From an uncultured Lachnospiraceae bacterium (lineage in GTDB: Bacteria; Bacillota; Clostridia; Lachnospirales; Lachnospiraceae), in the NCBI GenBank assembly GCA_934320895.1, contig CAKRFY010000002.1, positions 117,118-181,117 of the forward strand: a stretch of DNA of 64,000 nt, in the 5' to 3' direction. Each line of letters opens with the position of its first letter. Position 1 is the first letter of the stretch. Shown one piece after another: positions 7,629 through 16,373 of the stretch. The position numbers were made by a program, and so were the translations under genes. The notes beneath the pieces were generated by a model that searched no databases, was not told where the DNA came from, and saw nothing but the letters and a program-made list of their open reading frames with translations.

Positions 7629-8285
7629 ATGGGAAGAAAATTAAGCGAGATGGCAAGTGGGTTAAAAGTTCATCTGACTGTCTCTTCCGGTACTGAAGAA
7701 CTTGAATTTGAGACGGATATAGTTGAAGTTGGCGAGGGACATATAATAGTAGAACCCATTAAGCATGATAACAGGCTTTTGAATTTTTCTAATAGAACTA
7801 TTACTAAAAATATAGTTATTGATGCTCAGCCTTTGCCTGAAAAGTATATGGATGTAGATGTAGAGATAACAACTCTTGAAAATAAGAAATATCATATAAT
7901 ACTTAGTGAGAACGAGGGAACTCCGATAAACAGGCGAAATGAATTCAGAGTTTATGTTGGTGATTATGTCACAGCCCAGATTGCGAATACAAATCAGTCT
8001 GTAGAGGTCATACTTAAAGATGTAAGTGTCGGAGGGTTCTCTTTGATTATTAGAAAAGAGGGCATAGATGGTATTGTAGGCTGGAAAGGTCAGGTTATAA
8101 AAGCTGTTTATTATCGCGAGGAAAATAAAAGCAAGGTGCCGATGGTGTTTATAGGGCAGGTGGTAAGAGAAGAGGATGTAGATGAGGGCAGGATTTTAGT
8201 GGGATGTAAAAATCTGAGACAGCCATTTGGAATAGAAAAATTTGTTGCAGATATGCAGAGAGAGGAATTACAGAGAAAAAATTGA
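7629..8285 (+). CDS. PilZ-domain c-di-GMP receptor protein
   Basis: A 218-residue cytoplasmic protein with the YpfA/YcgR-like arrangement: an N-terminal flagellar-brake-like beta domain (residues 1-95) and a C-terminal PilZ domain. The two c-di-GMP contact motifs are present: RRNEFRV near residue 99 (RxxxR) and DVSVGG near residue 135 (D/NxSxxG). It therefore probably binds c-di-GMP. In relatives such proteins restrain flagellar motors; no flagellar gene is seen here apart from the FapA-like gene at 12780. RBS GAGAGGA lies upstream of ATG 7629. Confidence 0.88.
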   Translation: MGRKLSEMASGLKVHLTVSSGTEELEFETDIVEVGEGHIIVEPIKHDNRLLNFSNRTITKNIVIDAQPLPEKYMDVDVEITTLENKKYHIILSENEGTPINRRNEFRVYVGDYVTAQIANTNQSVEVILKDVSVGGFSLIIRKEGIDGIVGWKGQVIKAVYYREENKSKVPMVFIGQVVREEDVDEGRILVGCKNLRQPFGIEKFVADMQREELQRKN

Positions 8286-8310
8286 GAATAATGAAATTTT
8301 TCTTAACTCG

Positions 8311-8340
8311 TTGTAATTAGATATGGATATATGGTATAAT
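8311..8340 (+). promoter_or_regulatory. Sigma-A type promoter of the DUF1292 gene
   Basis: TTGTAA at 8311-8316 and a perfect TATAAT at 8335-8340 with an 18-bp spacer, 50 bp before the start codon at 8390. Confidence 0.7.
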
Positions 8341-8389
8341 TCTCAGAAAGAGATTAAACTTTTAAAATTAGAAAAAAGTGAGGTTTATT

Positions 8390-8836
8390 ATGAACGATAG
8401 AAACACAGATTTATTTTTTAATGAGGACAATGAAGAGGTAGCATTAATTACACTTAATGACGAGGATGGCAACGAGGTTGATGCTGCACTTATGGCAGTA
8501 TTCCAGATTGAGGAAGTGTACAGCGATGAAGAGTTTGCTGTGCTTATGCCATTAGAGCAGGATGAAGAAGCTCTTGCAAACGGAGAGGGAGAAGTACTTA
8601 TTTTCAGATATTTTGAAGATGAGGCAGGAGATCCTAACTTTGAAGCTATTGAAGACGATGAGATGGCGCAGACTGCCATTGATGTTTTTCAGGCGATGGT
8701 GGACAATGGAGATATAAAAATCCAGTTCAATACAGAAGAAGAGGTTGATGAAGATGAGGCAGAAGAAGCTGCTGAAGGTGCAAACTCAATTGATCTTGGT
8801 GACGTTGTTGTTCATCTTGATGATTACGATAAGTAG
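8390..8836 (+). CDS. DUF1292 family protein (YrzB-like)
   Basis: A 148-residue, extremely acidic protein. The N-terminal 85 residues match DUF1292 (an LITLNDEDGNEVDAALMAVF segment followed by EEFAVLMPLEQ and EVLIFRYFED). A glutamate/aspartate-rich tail follows (EEEVDEDEAEEAAEG). ATG 8390 is used because the upstream GTGAGG is the ribosome-binding site. In other Firmicutes the gene is found near ruvX and alaS; here it stands as a single unit with its own promoter and terminator. Biochemical role unknown. Confidence 0.87.
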   Translation: MNDRNTDLFFNEDNEEVALITLNDEDGNEVDAALMAVFQIEEVYSDEEFAVLMPLEQDEEALANGEGEVLIFRYFEDEAGDPNFEAIEDDEMAQTAIDVFQAMVDNGDIKIQFNTEEEVDEDEAEEAAEGANSIDLGDVVVHLDDYDK

Positions 8837-8878
8837 TCTGATATTCGGATTTAAAAGACATAGGTTTAAAACTATCAT

Positions 8879-8907
8879 AGGGGCATCGTTAAGGTGTCCC
8901 TTTTAAA
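8879..8907 (+). terminator. Terminator after the DUF1292 gene
   Basis: AGGGGCA pairs with TGTCCCT (one G-U pair), followed by TTTTAAATTT. Confidence 0.65.
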
Positions 8908-8930
8908 TTTAAGATATGGGGGAGATTTAG

Positions 8931-9395
8931 ATGAATTTTAGAACAGTCGATGAATTTGAAAATTTTGATTTTAATGAAGCACATATAAGTGGGATAGAGA
9001 ATAGAAGTGGTCATATATTTCTGATGCTTGACAATGTTATGATCAAAGCTAACAATTCCTGTAACAGGGATATCCGTGAGATGAGGACAAATGATCTTGT
9101 ATTGAAGCTGCAGGACGGAAATATTACTTCATTTATAAAAGAGGGAGTAAAAGTTTATAATGCCGATGGCGTATTTCAAAGAGAGATACCTGACGAGATA
9201 ATTCCAACAGAAAAGTATCAGGAAACATTTGATATGCTTTTTGATAAGTATATGCTTGAGGTGACGGTTAAAAGAGATGAGACTTCAGGCGAAAATACTT
9301 ATGAGTTTGAGATTGAATATGAGGAATTTTCATATCTGCTTGTGGTGAAAGCTGTACATGATACGGAGGAGTGGGACAGGTTTATGAATAAGTAG
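8931..9395 (+). CDS. Conserved hypothetical protein
   Basis: A 154-residue soluble acidic protein with no signal or membrane helix; the start has a strong GGGGGAG site. It contains a core AHISGIENRSGHIFLMLDNVMIK and CNRDIREMRTNDLVL and a C-terminal HDTEEWDRFM motif. From memory, similar Lachnospiraceae proteins are often labelled 'subtilin biosynthesis sensor protein SpaK'; that label looks wrong because no kinase or sensor motif is present. Beta-rich; function unknown. Confidence 0.8.
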   Translation: MNFRTVDEFENFDFNEAHISGIENRSGHIFLMLDNVMIKANNSCNRDIREMRTNDLVLKLQDGNITSFIKEGVKVYNADGVFQREIPDEIIPTEKYQETFDMLFDKYMLEVTVKRDETSGENTYEFEIEYEEFSYLLVVKAVHDTEEWDRFMNK

Positions 9396-9406
9396 AGATT
9401 TTTTAC

Positions 9407-9436
9407 TTGACATATCTGCAAGCAATTTAGTATCAT
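9407..9436 (+). promoter_or_regulatory. Promoter of the valS T-box transcript
   Basis: TTGACA at 9407-9412, an 18-bp spacer and TATCAT at 9431-9436, immediately before the T-box leader. Confidence 0.7.
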
Positions 9437-9448
9437 ATTGAAAGGTAA

Positions 9449-9757
9449 AGACTGAGAAAAAGAGGAGTACACATTGTAGTCTGTTAGAGAGAATGGTTCA
9501 CTGGCTGAAAGACCGTTTGGGTACGAAAATGTGGAAGGTAGCTTTGGAGTTGTGGATATGAAATCCGTTTTTGGGACAAAACGGTCACTAGTATTCAACG
9601 GGTAATTCCGTTAAAGATGTAGAGATGATATTTAAACAAAGGTAAGCTGCATTTATTTATTATGCAGTAATGATAGTTTAAACATTAAAAAAGGTGGTAC
9701 CGCGTGTATTGTTTATTCGCCCTTTATCCGTATTTATACGGGTAAAGGGCTTTTATA
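9449..9757 (+). promoter_or_regulatory. T-box riboswitch (valine) upstream of valS
   Basis: The leader holds the stem I start (GAGAAAAAGAGGAGTAC near 9454-9470), a long stem I, and the invariant T-box AAGGTGGTACCGCG at 9691-9704 that contacts the tRNA acceptor end. The T-box is followed by a terminator whose stem GCCCTTTA...TAAAGGGC lies at about 9719-9750 with a T-rich tail. The specifier region GGAGTTGTGG near 9555-9564 contains valine codons (GTT, GTG), in agreement with the downstream gene. Uncharged tRNA-Val should favour the antiterminator and valS expression. The exact specifier codon is not resolved. Confidence 0.93.
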
Positions 9758-9827
9758 TTTTATGAGGTATTATCGTTATTGTTTTGCAAATATCGTTAAA
9801 TATAAATTCAGAAAGGAAAAATTTATC

Positions 9828-12467
9828 ATGGCAAAAGAATTAGAGAAAAACTATAACCCTGCCGACATTGAGAAAAGAACTTATGATAAGTGGCTTGAGA
9901 AAAAATATTTTCATGCAGAAGTAAACAGAGATAAGAAACCGTTTACTATTGTTATGCCACCACCAAATATCACAGGACAGCTTCATATGGGACACGCCCT
10001 TGACAATACTTTGCAGGATATCCTCATCCGTTTTAAGCGTATGCAGGGATATGAGGCTTTATGGGTTCCGGGAACAGATCATGCATCTATTGCGACAGAG
10101 GCAAAGGTTGTTGAGAAACTTGCAAAAGAGGGAATAAAAAAGGAAGATATCGGACGAGAGAAGTTCCTTGAGCACGTATGGGACTGGAAGAGGCAGTACG
10201 GCGGTCGTATTGTTGAACAGCTTAAAAAGATCGGTTCTTCATGTGATTGGGACAGAGAGCGTTTCACAATGGACGAGGGATGTTCTAAGGCAGTAAAGGA
10301 GGTTTTCGTAAAACTTTACAACAAAGGACTTATCTATCGTGGTGAGAGAATAATCAACTGGTGTCCTCATTGTCTTACATCTATATCAGATGCGGAGGTT
10401 GAGTATGAGGATCAGGCAGGACATTTCTGGCATCTTCGTTACAAGACAACAGATGGAACAGGTTATATCGATCTTGCTACAACAAGACCTGAGACACTTC
10501 TCGGTGATACGGCAGTAGCTGTAAATCCAAAAGATGACAGATATAAGGATATGGTCGGAAAGATGCTCGACCTTCCTATCGTACATCGTCAGATACCTAT
10601 TATCGCAGATGAGTATGTAGATATGGAATTTGGTACGGGTGTTGTTAAGATTACACCGGCACATGACCCTAACGATTTTGAGGTAGGACTCCGCCACAAT
10701 CTTGAAGTTATAAATGTACTCACTGATGATGCAAAGATAGTTGCAGATTATCCTAAGTATGCCGGAATGGACAGATATGAGGCAAGAAAAGCAATCGTGG
10801 CAGACCTTGAAGCAGAAGGAGCACTTCTTAAAGTGGAAGACCATGAGCATAATGTAGGTACCTGCTACCGTTGCCATACAACTGTTGAGCCTAGAGTATC
10901 AAAACAGTGGTTCGTTGCAATGGAAAAACTTGCAAAACCTGCTATCGAGGCAGTTAAAAAAGGTGATACAAAGTTTGTTCCACCTCATTTTGATAAGACA
11001 TATTATCATTGGTTAGAAGGAATAAGAGATTGGTGTATCTCTCGTCAGCTCTGGTGGGGACATAGAATTCCTGCATTTTATTGTGATGACTGTGGAGAAC
11101 TTGCAGTTACTAAAGAAGATAGCTGCACTTGTCCAAAATGTGGTAAGCCTATGCGTCAGGATCCTGATACACTTGATACATGGTTTTCATCTGCACTCTG
11201 GCCATTTTCTACACTTGGATGGCCTGACAAGACAGAGGAGATGGATTATTTCTACCCTACAAGCACTCTTGTAACGGGATATGATATCATATTCTTCTGG
11301 GTAATCCGTATGATGTTCTCAGGACTTGAGCATACAGGAAAAGTTCCATTTGATACAGTTCTTATCCACGGACTTGTAAGAGACAGTCAGGGAAGAAAGA
11401 TGAGTAAATCACTTGGAAACGGTATTGACCCATTAGAGGTTATTGATAAGTATGGTGCAGATGCACTTCGTTTTACACTTGTTACAAACAACGCGCCGGG
11501 AAATGATATGCGTTTCTACTGGGAGAGAGTTGAGGCAAGCCGTAACTTTGCAAATAAGGTATGGAACGCTTCAAGATTTATCATGATGCATCTTGGAGAC
11601 AACGAGATTACAACACCTGCATATGACACTCTCAAAGTTGAGGACAAGTGGATATTATCAGCAGTAAACACACTTGCAAAAGAAGTTACTGACAATATGG
11701 AAAAATATGAACTTGGTGTAGCCGTTCAGAAGATAAATGACTTTGTATGGACAGAGTTCTGTGACTGGTATATCGAGTTTGTAAAACCTAGACTTTTTGC
11801 AAAGGATGAGGATAAAGAGTCAGCAAACGCTGCATTCTGGACACTTAAGACAGTGCTTATCAACTCACTTAAATTACTTCATCCGTTCATGCCGTTTATC
11901 ACAGAGGAAATCTTCTGTACTCTTCAGTCAGAGGAAGAATCTATCATGATCTCAAACTGGCCTGAATTTAAGGAAGAATGGGATAATAAAGTTGCCGAAA
12001 ACAAAGCAGAGCTTATGAAAGCACTTACAAGAGGAATAAGAAATAGAAGAAGTGAGATGAACGTGGCACCATCGAGAAAAGCTAAGGTATATATCGTAGC
12101 AGATGATGATGATACAAAAGAGACACTCACATCACTTATACCATCATATAAACACCTTATCTCAGCGTCAGAAGTACAGGTACAGTCTGACAAGACAGGC
12201 ATCGAGGACAACGCAGTATCAGTAGTTATAGACAAAGCAACGATTTATATGCCACTTGCAGACCTTGTAGACCTCGCAAAAGAAAAAGAGCGTCTTGAGA
12301 AAGAAAAGAAACGCCTCGAGGGTGAGCTTAAGAGAGTAAACGGAATGCTTAGCAATGAGAAATTTATGAGCAAAGCACCGGAAGTAAAGATAAATGAAGA
12401 AAAAGCAAAACTTGAAAAATATCAGGCAATGATGAGTAAAGTAGAAGAAGAACTTGCTGCTCTGTAA
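9828..12467 (+). CDS. valS: Valyl-tRNA synthetase
   Basis: Charges tRNA-Val. The 879-residue protein has the class I signature HMGH (PNITGQLHMGHAL near residue 45), an editing domain in the first half, the KMSKS loop (GRKMSKSLGNG near residue 522), an anticodon-binding domain and the C-terminal coiled-coil arm typical of ValRS (EKERLEKEKKRLEGELKR). A CDDCGE...CPKCGK segment near residue 420 could bind zinc. ATG 9828 is chosen because MAKELEKNYNPADIE is the family start and GAAAGG lies upstream; the longer frame from 9762 would run through the leader. Regulated by the T-box leader. Confidence 0.97.
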   Translation: MAKELEKNYNPADIEKRTYDKWLEKKYFHAEVNRDKKPFTIVMPPPNITGQLHMGHALDNTLQDILIRFKRMQGYEALWVPGTDHASIATEAKVVEKLAKEGIKKEDIGREKFLEHVWDWKRQYGGRIVEQLKKIGSSCDWDRERFTMDEGCSKAVKEVFVKLYNKGLIYRGERIINWCPHCLTSISDAEVEYEDQAGHFWHLRYKTTDGTGYIDLATTRPETLLGDTAVAVNPKDDRYKDMVGKMLDLPIVHRQIPIIADEYVDMEFGTGVVKITPAHDPNDFEVGLRHNLEVINVLTDDAKIVADYPKYAGMDRYEARKAIVADLEAEGALLKVEDHEHNVGTCYRCHTTVEPRVSKQWFVAMEKLAKPAIEAVKKGDTKFVPPHFDKTYYHWLEGIRDWCISRQLWWGHRIPAFYCDDCGELAVTKEDSCTCPKCGKPMRQDPDTLDTWFSSALWPFSTLGWPDKTEEMDYFYPTSTLVTGYDIIFFWVIRMMFSGLEHTGKVPFDTVLIHGLVRDSQGRKMSKSLGNGIDPLEVIDKYGADALRFTLVTNNAPGNDMRFYWERVEASRNFANKVWNASRFIMMHLGDNEITTPAYDTLKVEDKWILSAVNTLAKEVTDNMEKYELGVAVQKINDFVWTEFCDWYIEFVKPRLFAKDEDKESANAAFWTLKTVLINSLKLLHPFMPFITEEIFCTLQSEEESIMISNWPEFKEEWDNKVAENKAELMKALTRGIRNRRSEMNVAPSRKAKVYIVADDDDTKETLTSLIPSYKHLISASEVQVQSDKTGIEDNAVSVVIDKATIYMPLADLVDLAKEKERLEKEKKRLEGELKRVNGMLSNEKFMSKAPEVKINEEKAKLEKYQAMMSKVEEELAAL

Positions 12468-12483
12468 ATAATAAGTATTATTG

Positions 12484-12525
12484 TTATGAGCAAATAACAG
12501 GGCGGATTGCGAATATCCGCTTGCC
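12484..12525 (+). repeat. GCGGAT-palindrome interspersed repeat, copy 2
   Basis: TTATGAGCAAATAACAG followed by GCGGATTGCGAATATCCGC. Best-preserved palindrome of the set, in the gap after valS and just before its terminator. Confidence 0.8.
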
Positions 12526-12528
12526 TAT

Positions 12529-12571
12529 AAAGCTGTGAAACATAATCATATGTGTATTCACAGCTTTTTTG
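12529..12571 (+). terminator. Terminator of valS
   Basis: AAAGCTGTGAA pairs with TTCACAGCTTT, followed by a run of T. Confidence 0.85.
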
Positions 12572-12779
12572 TTATAATAAAGATATAGATAAACTCAGAC
12601 AAACCCCAGCGTTGATACCAAAATCGGGAAATTCATTCCCCTACTTGCATTTACAGGTCAACTAATATATAATTTTCTTATAGTAGCGGTATTATACATA
12701 TTATCGTTATAAATTCATGGCGAAACCCCATAGGCTTGCCAGTGGGAGTAGTCAGTAGCAAGGAAGGGAGGAGGGTATC
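12572..12779 (+). other. Unassigned leader region before the FapA-like gene
   Basis: About 210 bp without a gene. It contains GC-richer patches in otherwise AT-rich DNA (CCCCAGCGTTGATACC, TCGGGAAATTCATTCCC, GCGAAACCCCATAGGCTTGCC, then AGTAGCAAGG) that could pair locally (GGGAA/TTCCC; CTTGC/GCAAG). A possible -10 (TATTAT at about 12690) lies in the middle. It does not match the T-box, TPP, THF or c-di-GMP-I patterns I know, so I leave it as a possible structured 5' UTR. Confidence 0.35.
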
Positions 12780-14183
12780 ATGGAAGATAAAGCAAATGCA
12801 GAGGTTCTTGGTGGAGGAGAGATTACGTTTTCAGATGATGAATCTGAGGCGTATCTTTGTATAATTACAACGGATAAGACGAAATCTGATTACACGGTCG
12901 ATGATCTTAAAGAGAGATTGCGTCAGGCGGGTGTTGTAAATGGAATCGATGAAGCGGAATTGAAAAAAGTAATAGATGAAAGAATCTACAATATACCTGT
13001 TAAAGTTGCCGATGGGAAAAAGGCAGTTGATGGAGTCGATGGATGGTATGAATTTTTGTTTCAGACAGAGATTGACACCAAACCTAAGATACTGGCGGAC
13101 GGTTCTGTGGATTATTCAGAGTATGGAGATGTTCCTACGGTTGAGGAGGGGCAGACGGTAGTCATATATCATCCTGCTATACCATCTGAGGATGGTGTTT
13201 CAGTAAAGGGTGAAACAATCATTGCAAAAAAAGGCAAAGAACTTGCGAGGTTAAACGGCAGAGGATTTATATATGACAGTGAAAAGAAGGAGTATCGTGC
13301 AAAGTACGATGGAAAGATAACATACCGCGATAACAAGCTGCAGATAGAACAGGAACTTCTTATAGAAGGTGATGTTTCATTTACGACTGGTGATGTTACA
13401 TTTCAAAATGATATTCATATCCGTGGAAATGTGCTTACCGGAGTAAAGGTTATATCTGAGAGGGGCAATATTATTGTAGATGGGTATGTTGAGTCAGCTA
13501 CACTTAAAGCCAAAAAAGATATAGTTCTTAAAAATGGAATGCAGGGAAATGGAAAGGGATATCTTGAGGCTGGAGGAGATGTGACGGGCAAATTTTTCGA
13601 GCAGGTTCAGATAAAGTGTGCAAAAGATATAAATGCAAATGCTATTATGAACTCGGAAATCGAGTGTGGGCAGGATGTAATTGTATCAGGAAAGTATGGC
13701 ATTATTATCGGTGGAAAGGTGTCTGCGACAAGGTATATCCATGCAACGATAATAGGAAATATGTCGGAAGTAAAGACGACATTATGTGCAGGTGTGGATG
13801 GAGATCTGTTTGCTCTGCTTACCAAATGTGAGCAGGATATATCTGAAATTGGAAAAGAACTTGCAAAAGTCACAAATGTACTTGGTCAGGTTCAGGTGCT
13901 TATTGAAAAAACAGACCGCTCAGATCTTCTTCAAAAGAAAATGGCACTTATGCGTACCAAAATTGAGAAAGATACAAAGCTTAGTGAACTTACAAAAAAG
14001 AAACAGGATATTGTTGAGAAGATGGGGAAAGCCAATCTTGCAAAAGTTACTATTGAAAAGGTTATATATCCGGGAAATGTAATTACTATAAATGGTGTAA
14101 AAGTAGTTGTAACCGAAGAACAGAAACATGTGGAATATGCAAGACGAGGTGCAGGAATTATAGTGTATAATATAGGGGAATGA
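12780..14183 (+). CDS. FapA (DUF342) family protein
   Basis: A 467-residue cytoplasmic protein. An N-terminal region (residues 15-190) matches the FapA N-domain (DDLKERLRQAGVVNGID, then VKVADGKKAVDGVDGWYEF). A right-handed beta-helix-like middle follows, made of short Gly/Val turns (GDVSFTTGDVTFQNDIHIRG; GNIIVDGYVESATLKAKKD). A coiled coil at about 345-420 and a final beta strand complete it. The family is named for flagellar assembly protein A and also occurs in non-motile bacteria; its biochemical role is unclear. A strong GGGAGGAGGG site precedes ATG 12780. The next two genes may belong to the same transcript. Confidence 0.88.
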   Translation: MEDKANAEVLGGGEITFSDDESEAYLCIITTDKTKSDYTVDDLKERLRQAGVVNGIDEAELKKVIDERIYNIPVKVADGKKAVDGVDGWYEFLFQTEIDTKPKILADGSVDYSEYGDVPTVEEGQTVVIYHPAIPSEDGVSVKGETIIAKKGKELARLNGRGFIYDSEKKEYRAKYDGKITYRDNKLQIEQELLIEGDVSFTTGDVTFQNDIHIRGNVLTGVKVISERGNIIVDGYVESATLKAKKDIVLKNGMQGNGKGYLEAGGDVTGKFFEQVQIKCAKDINANAIMNSEIECGQDVIVSGKYGIIIGGKVSATRYIHATIIGNMSEVKTTLCAGVDGDLFALLTKCEQDISEIGKELAKVTNVLGQVQVLIEKTDRSDLLQKKMALMRTKIEKDTKLSELTKKKQDIVEKMGKANLAKVTIEKVIYPGNVITINGVKVVVTEEQKHVEYARRGAGIIVYNIGE

Positions 14184-14245
14184 TTAAATAATTTGTCGCA
14201 ACTTGCGGCGGATAATAGTTGATGAATATCGGGAGGTAGTGTAGT

Positions 14246-14425
14246 ATGGATTTTGAAGCTGAGTTGGCAAAATTTCAGCCAAGTTTGGAGATTGATCAGG
14301 CAGAGGATGCTATTTATGGAAATAATACGACTGATGTTACAGATTTGCTTCAGAGTATTTTAAAGGACAACCAAAGTGGTAAGAATACTAAAAAAAATAA
14401 ATCAGCAGGATGGGTGGAAGAGTAA
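14246..14425 (+). CDS. Small acidic protein, 59 residues
   Basis: A short gene from ATG 14246 (GGGAGG site at 14231-14236) to TAA 14423-14425. The product begins MDFEAELAKFQPSLEI, has an acidic helix region (DQAEDAIYG, DVTDLLQSILKD) and ends in a Lys/Asn-rich tail with SAGWVEE. Its stop overlaps the start of the next gene (TAATG), which implies translational coupling and supports it as a real gene. Soluble; no family recognised. Confidence 0.7.
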   Translation: MDFEAELAKFQPSLEIDQAEDAIYGNNTTDVTDLLQSILKDNQSGKNTKKNKSAGWVEE

Positions 14426-15852
14426 TGAATTGTCCAAGATGTAATGCCAATGTAGCTTTTAAGAAAAATAGGTGTGATAATTGTGGTCAGGATCTTAAGA
14501 ATTATCGCAGGGTTGTCAGTCTGTCAAATATTTATTATAACAAGGGATTGTCACAGGCAAAGGTTAGGGATTTGTCAGGAGCTATTTCATCTTTAAAACT
14601 TAGCTTACAATTTAATAAGTTAAATACAAATGCAAGAAACCTGTTAGGTCTTATATACCTGGAAGAGGGCGAAATAGTATCAGCCTTAAGTGAGTGGGTT
14701 ATAAGTAAGCATTATCAGTCAGAAAACAATGATGCAGAGGATTATATCAAACTGATACAATCAAATCCAAATAAACTTGAAACATATAATCAGACTATCA
14801 GAAAGTATAATTCTGCATTGAATTCTGCAAAGCATGGTGATGAGGACATGGCGATTATACAGCTTAAAAAAGTTGTAAATCTGAATCCAAAATTTATCAG
14901 AGCAAATCAGCTTTTAGCTTTGCTTTATATGATGACAGGAAAAAAGGACAACAAGGTTAAGGCATTAAAACTTCTCAGAAATATAAGCAAGATTGATGTT
15001 ACCAATACAACAACATTGCGTTATATGAAAGAGTTATCGGATGTTCATCTCAGGGGTGAAAGTCCGAAAGTACAGCCAAAGCCAGTCAAAAAAGAACCTG
15101 AAAGAAGGACTTTACCGAAGGTAGATCCTGATGCGTACAAGACGATCACTCCGTATAAAGAGGAAAAACCGTCGATCATGCCGTTTATAAATATTGTTTT
15201 GGGTATTGTCATAGGACTTGCTCTCATGTATTTTTTGATAATTCCTCATATGAAATCAAATGAGGTACAGAGTGCCAATGATAATTTTAAACAGTATAGC
15301 GAACAAAAGGCCGCAGATGATAGTGATTCATCTTCACTGAAAAGCAAAAATGAGTCACTTCAGAAAGAGATTGATGGCTTGAAGAGCCAGCTTAAGGAAA
15401 TTCAGGGTGATCTTAATACTGATGATGGTAAGACGATCCTTGATGTGTATAATGAACTTTTTAGTTCAGCAAGTTCATATCTTGCAAATGATACAGAAAA
15501 TGCTGCTAAAAAGTTGTTAGATATTGATGAGAATACACTTAAGGACGATTATGCAAAAAAGGTGTACAGCAGAATAAAAGAAAGTACATTTGCCGCTATG
15601 TCAGAAAAATTATATCAGCAGGGATATACTTATTATGATAGTGGTGATTATGGAAATGCGATAAAGACATTAAAGGAAGCTGTTAAGTATGATGAGACAA
15701 ATGTCAAGGCGATATATTTCCTTGGCAGAGGTTTCCAAAAACAGCAGAAATATGAGAAAGCAAAGACATATTATGACACTATTGTAAATGATTATCCTGA
15801 TTCGGATAAAGTGGCACTTGCAAAATCAAAGTTAGCAGAGATGGGATATTAG
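14425..15852 (+). CDS. Zinc-ribbon / TPR membrane protein
   Basis: A 475-residue protein. Residues 1-24 form a zinc ribbon (CPRC...CDNC). TPR repeats span about 35-195 (GLSQAKVRDLSGAISSLKLS, ARNLLGLIYLEEGEIVSAL). A linker rich in Lys/Pro leads to one membrane helix at about 254-275 (IVLGIVIGLALMYFLII), a coiled coil at about 290-340, and further TPRs at the C-terminus (YYDSGDYGNAIKTLKEAVKYD). ATG 14425 is chosen because it begins at the zinc ribbon and overlaps the upstream stop. The topology suggests a cytoplasmic TPR scaffold joined to an outside TPR domain. Partner unknown. Confidence 0.85.
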   Translation: MNCPRCNANVAFKKNRCDNCGQDLKNYRRVVSLSNIYYNKGLSQAKVRDLSGAISSLKLSLQFNKLNTNARNLLGLIYLEEGEIVSALSEWVISKHYQSENNDAEDYIKLIQSNPNKLETYNQTIRKYNSALNSAKHGDEDMAIIQLKKVVNLNPKFIRANQLLALLYMMTGKKDNKVKALKLLRNISKIDVTNTTTLRYMKELSDVHLRGESPKVQPKPVKKEPERRTLPKVDPDAYKTITPYKEEKPSIMPFINIVLGIVIGLALMYFLIIPHMKSNEVQSANDNFKQYSEQKAADDSDSSSLKSKNESLQKEIDGLKSQLKEIQGDLNTDDGKTILDVYNELFSSASSYLANDTENAAKKLLDIDENTLKDDYAKKVYSRIKESTFAAMSEKLYQQGYTYYDSGDYGNAIKTLKEAVKYDETNVKAIYFLGRGFQKQQKYEKAKTYYDTIVNDYPDSDKVALAKSKLAEMGY

Positions 15853-15883
15853 TATTTGAGTTCTCATGTTGTGATAAAGACAG

Positions 15884-15934
15884 AAGTCTGTCGTTTATGT
15901 AATCTTTATGATTACATTACGACAGACTTTTTAT
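15884..15934 (+). terminator. Terminator after the TPR gene
   Basis: AAGTCTGTCG pairs with CGACAGACTT; an inner GTAATC/GATTAC stem extends it and a T-run follows. Confidence 0.85.
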
Positions 15935-15943
15935 GTTACAGGA

Positions 15944-15984
15944 AAATGCTCGTAACAAAGCGGATCGCAAATATCCGCTTGAGC
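15944..15984 (+). repeat. GCGGAT-palindrome interspersed repeat, copy 3
   Basis: AATGCTCGTAACAAA followed by GCGGATCGCAAATATCCGC. Variant loop; it lies just upstream of spoIIAA. Confidence 0.75.
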
Positions 15985-16028
15985 AGAGATTATTTTTATC
16001 AATAATTAAAAAGAAAGGAAAAAGGATT

Positions 16029-16373
16029 ATGGATATGATGCATTATGAAATCAAGGGTGACTGTCTGGTGGTCTATATCAAAGATGATCTTGATCATCAT
16101 GCAGTTACTTATCTGAGGGAGACATCTGACCGGCTTATTGAAGCGGGAAATGTTAAAAATATTATTTTTGACTTTAAGGATGTGAATTTTATGGACAGTT
16201 CAGGTATAGGACTTATTATGGGGCGTTATAAAAAAGTTATGTTTATCGGTGGAAAAGCAGCTGTGACAAATGTAGGCAAGGCAGTTGATAAAATATTTAG
16301 GGTGTCAGGCTTATATAAAATTATAAAAAAATATGATACGATTCAGGAGGCGTTTTATGAGAATAGAATTTGA
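16029..16373 (+). CDS. spoIIAA: SpoIIAA, anti-sigma F factor antagonist
   Basis: A 114-residue STAS-domain protein that frees SigF from SpoIIAB when unphosphorylated. The phosphorylation motif FMDSSGIGLIMGR is present near residue 58. The N-terminal MHYEIKGDCLVVYI and the C-terminal KAVDKIFRVSGLYKII match the family. ATG 16029 has AAAGGAAAAAGG upstream; the frame upstream runs into the repeat and is not used. First gene of the spoIIA operon; its 3' end overlaps spoIIAB by 17 bp. Confidence 0.94.
   Translation: MDMMHYEIKGDCLVVYIKDDLDHHAVTYLRETSDRLIEAGNVKNIIFDFKDVNFMDSSGIGLIMGRYKKVMFIGGKAAVTNVGKAVDKIFRVSGLYKIIKKYDTIQEAFYENRI

Noticed and set aside
10386..10877. 163-residue open frame on the minus strand within valS
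   Set aside because: It lies fully inside valS, has cysteine-rich low-complexity translation and no start signals; a shadow frame.
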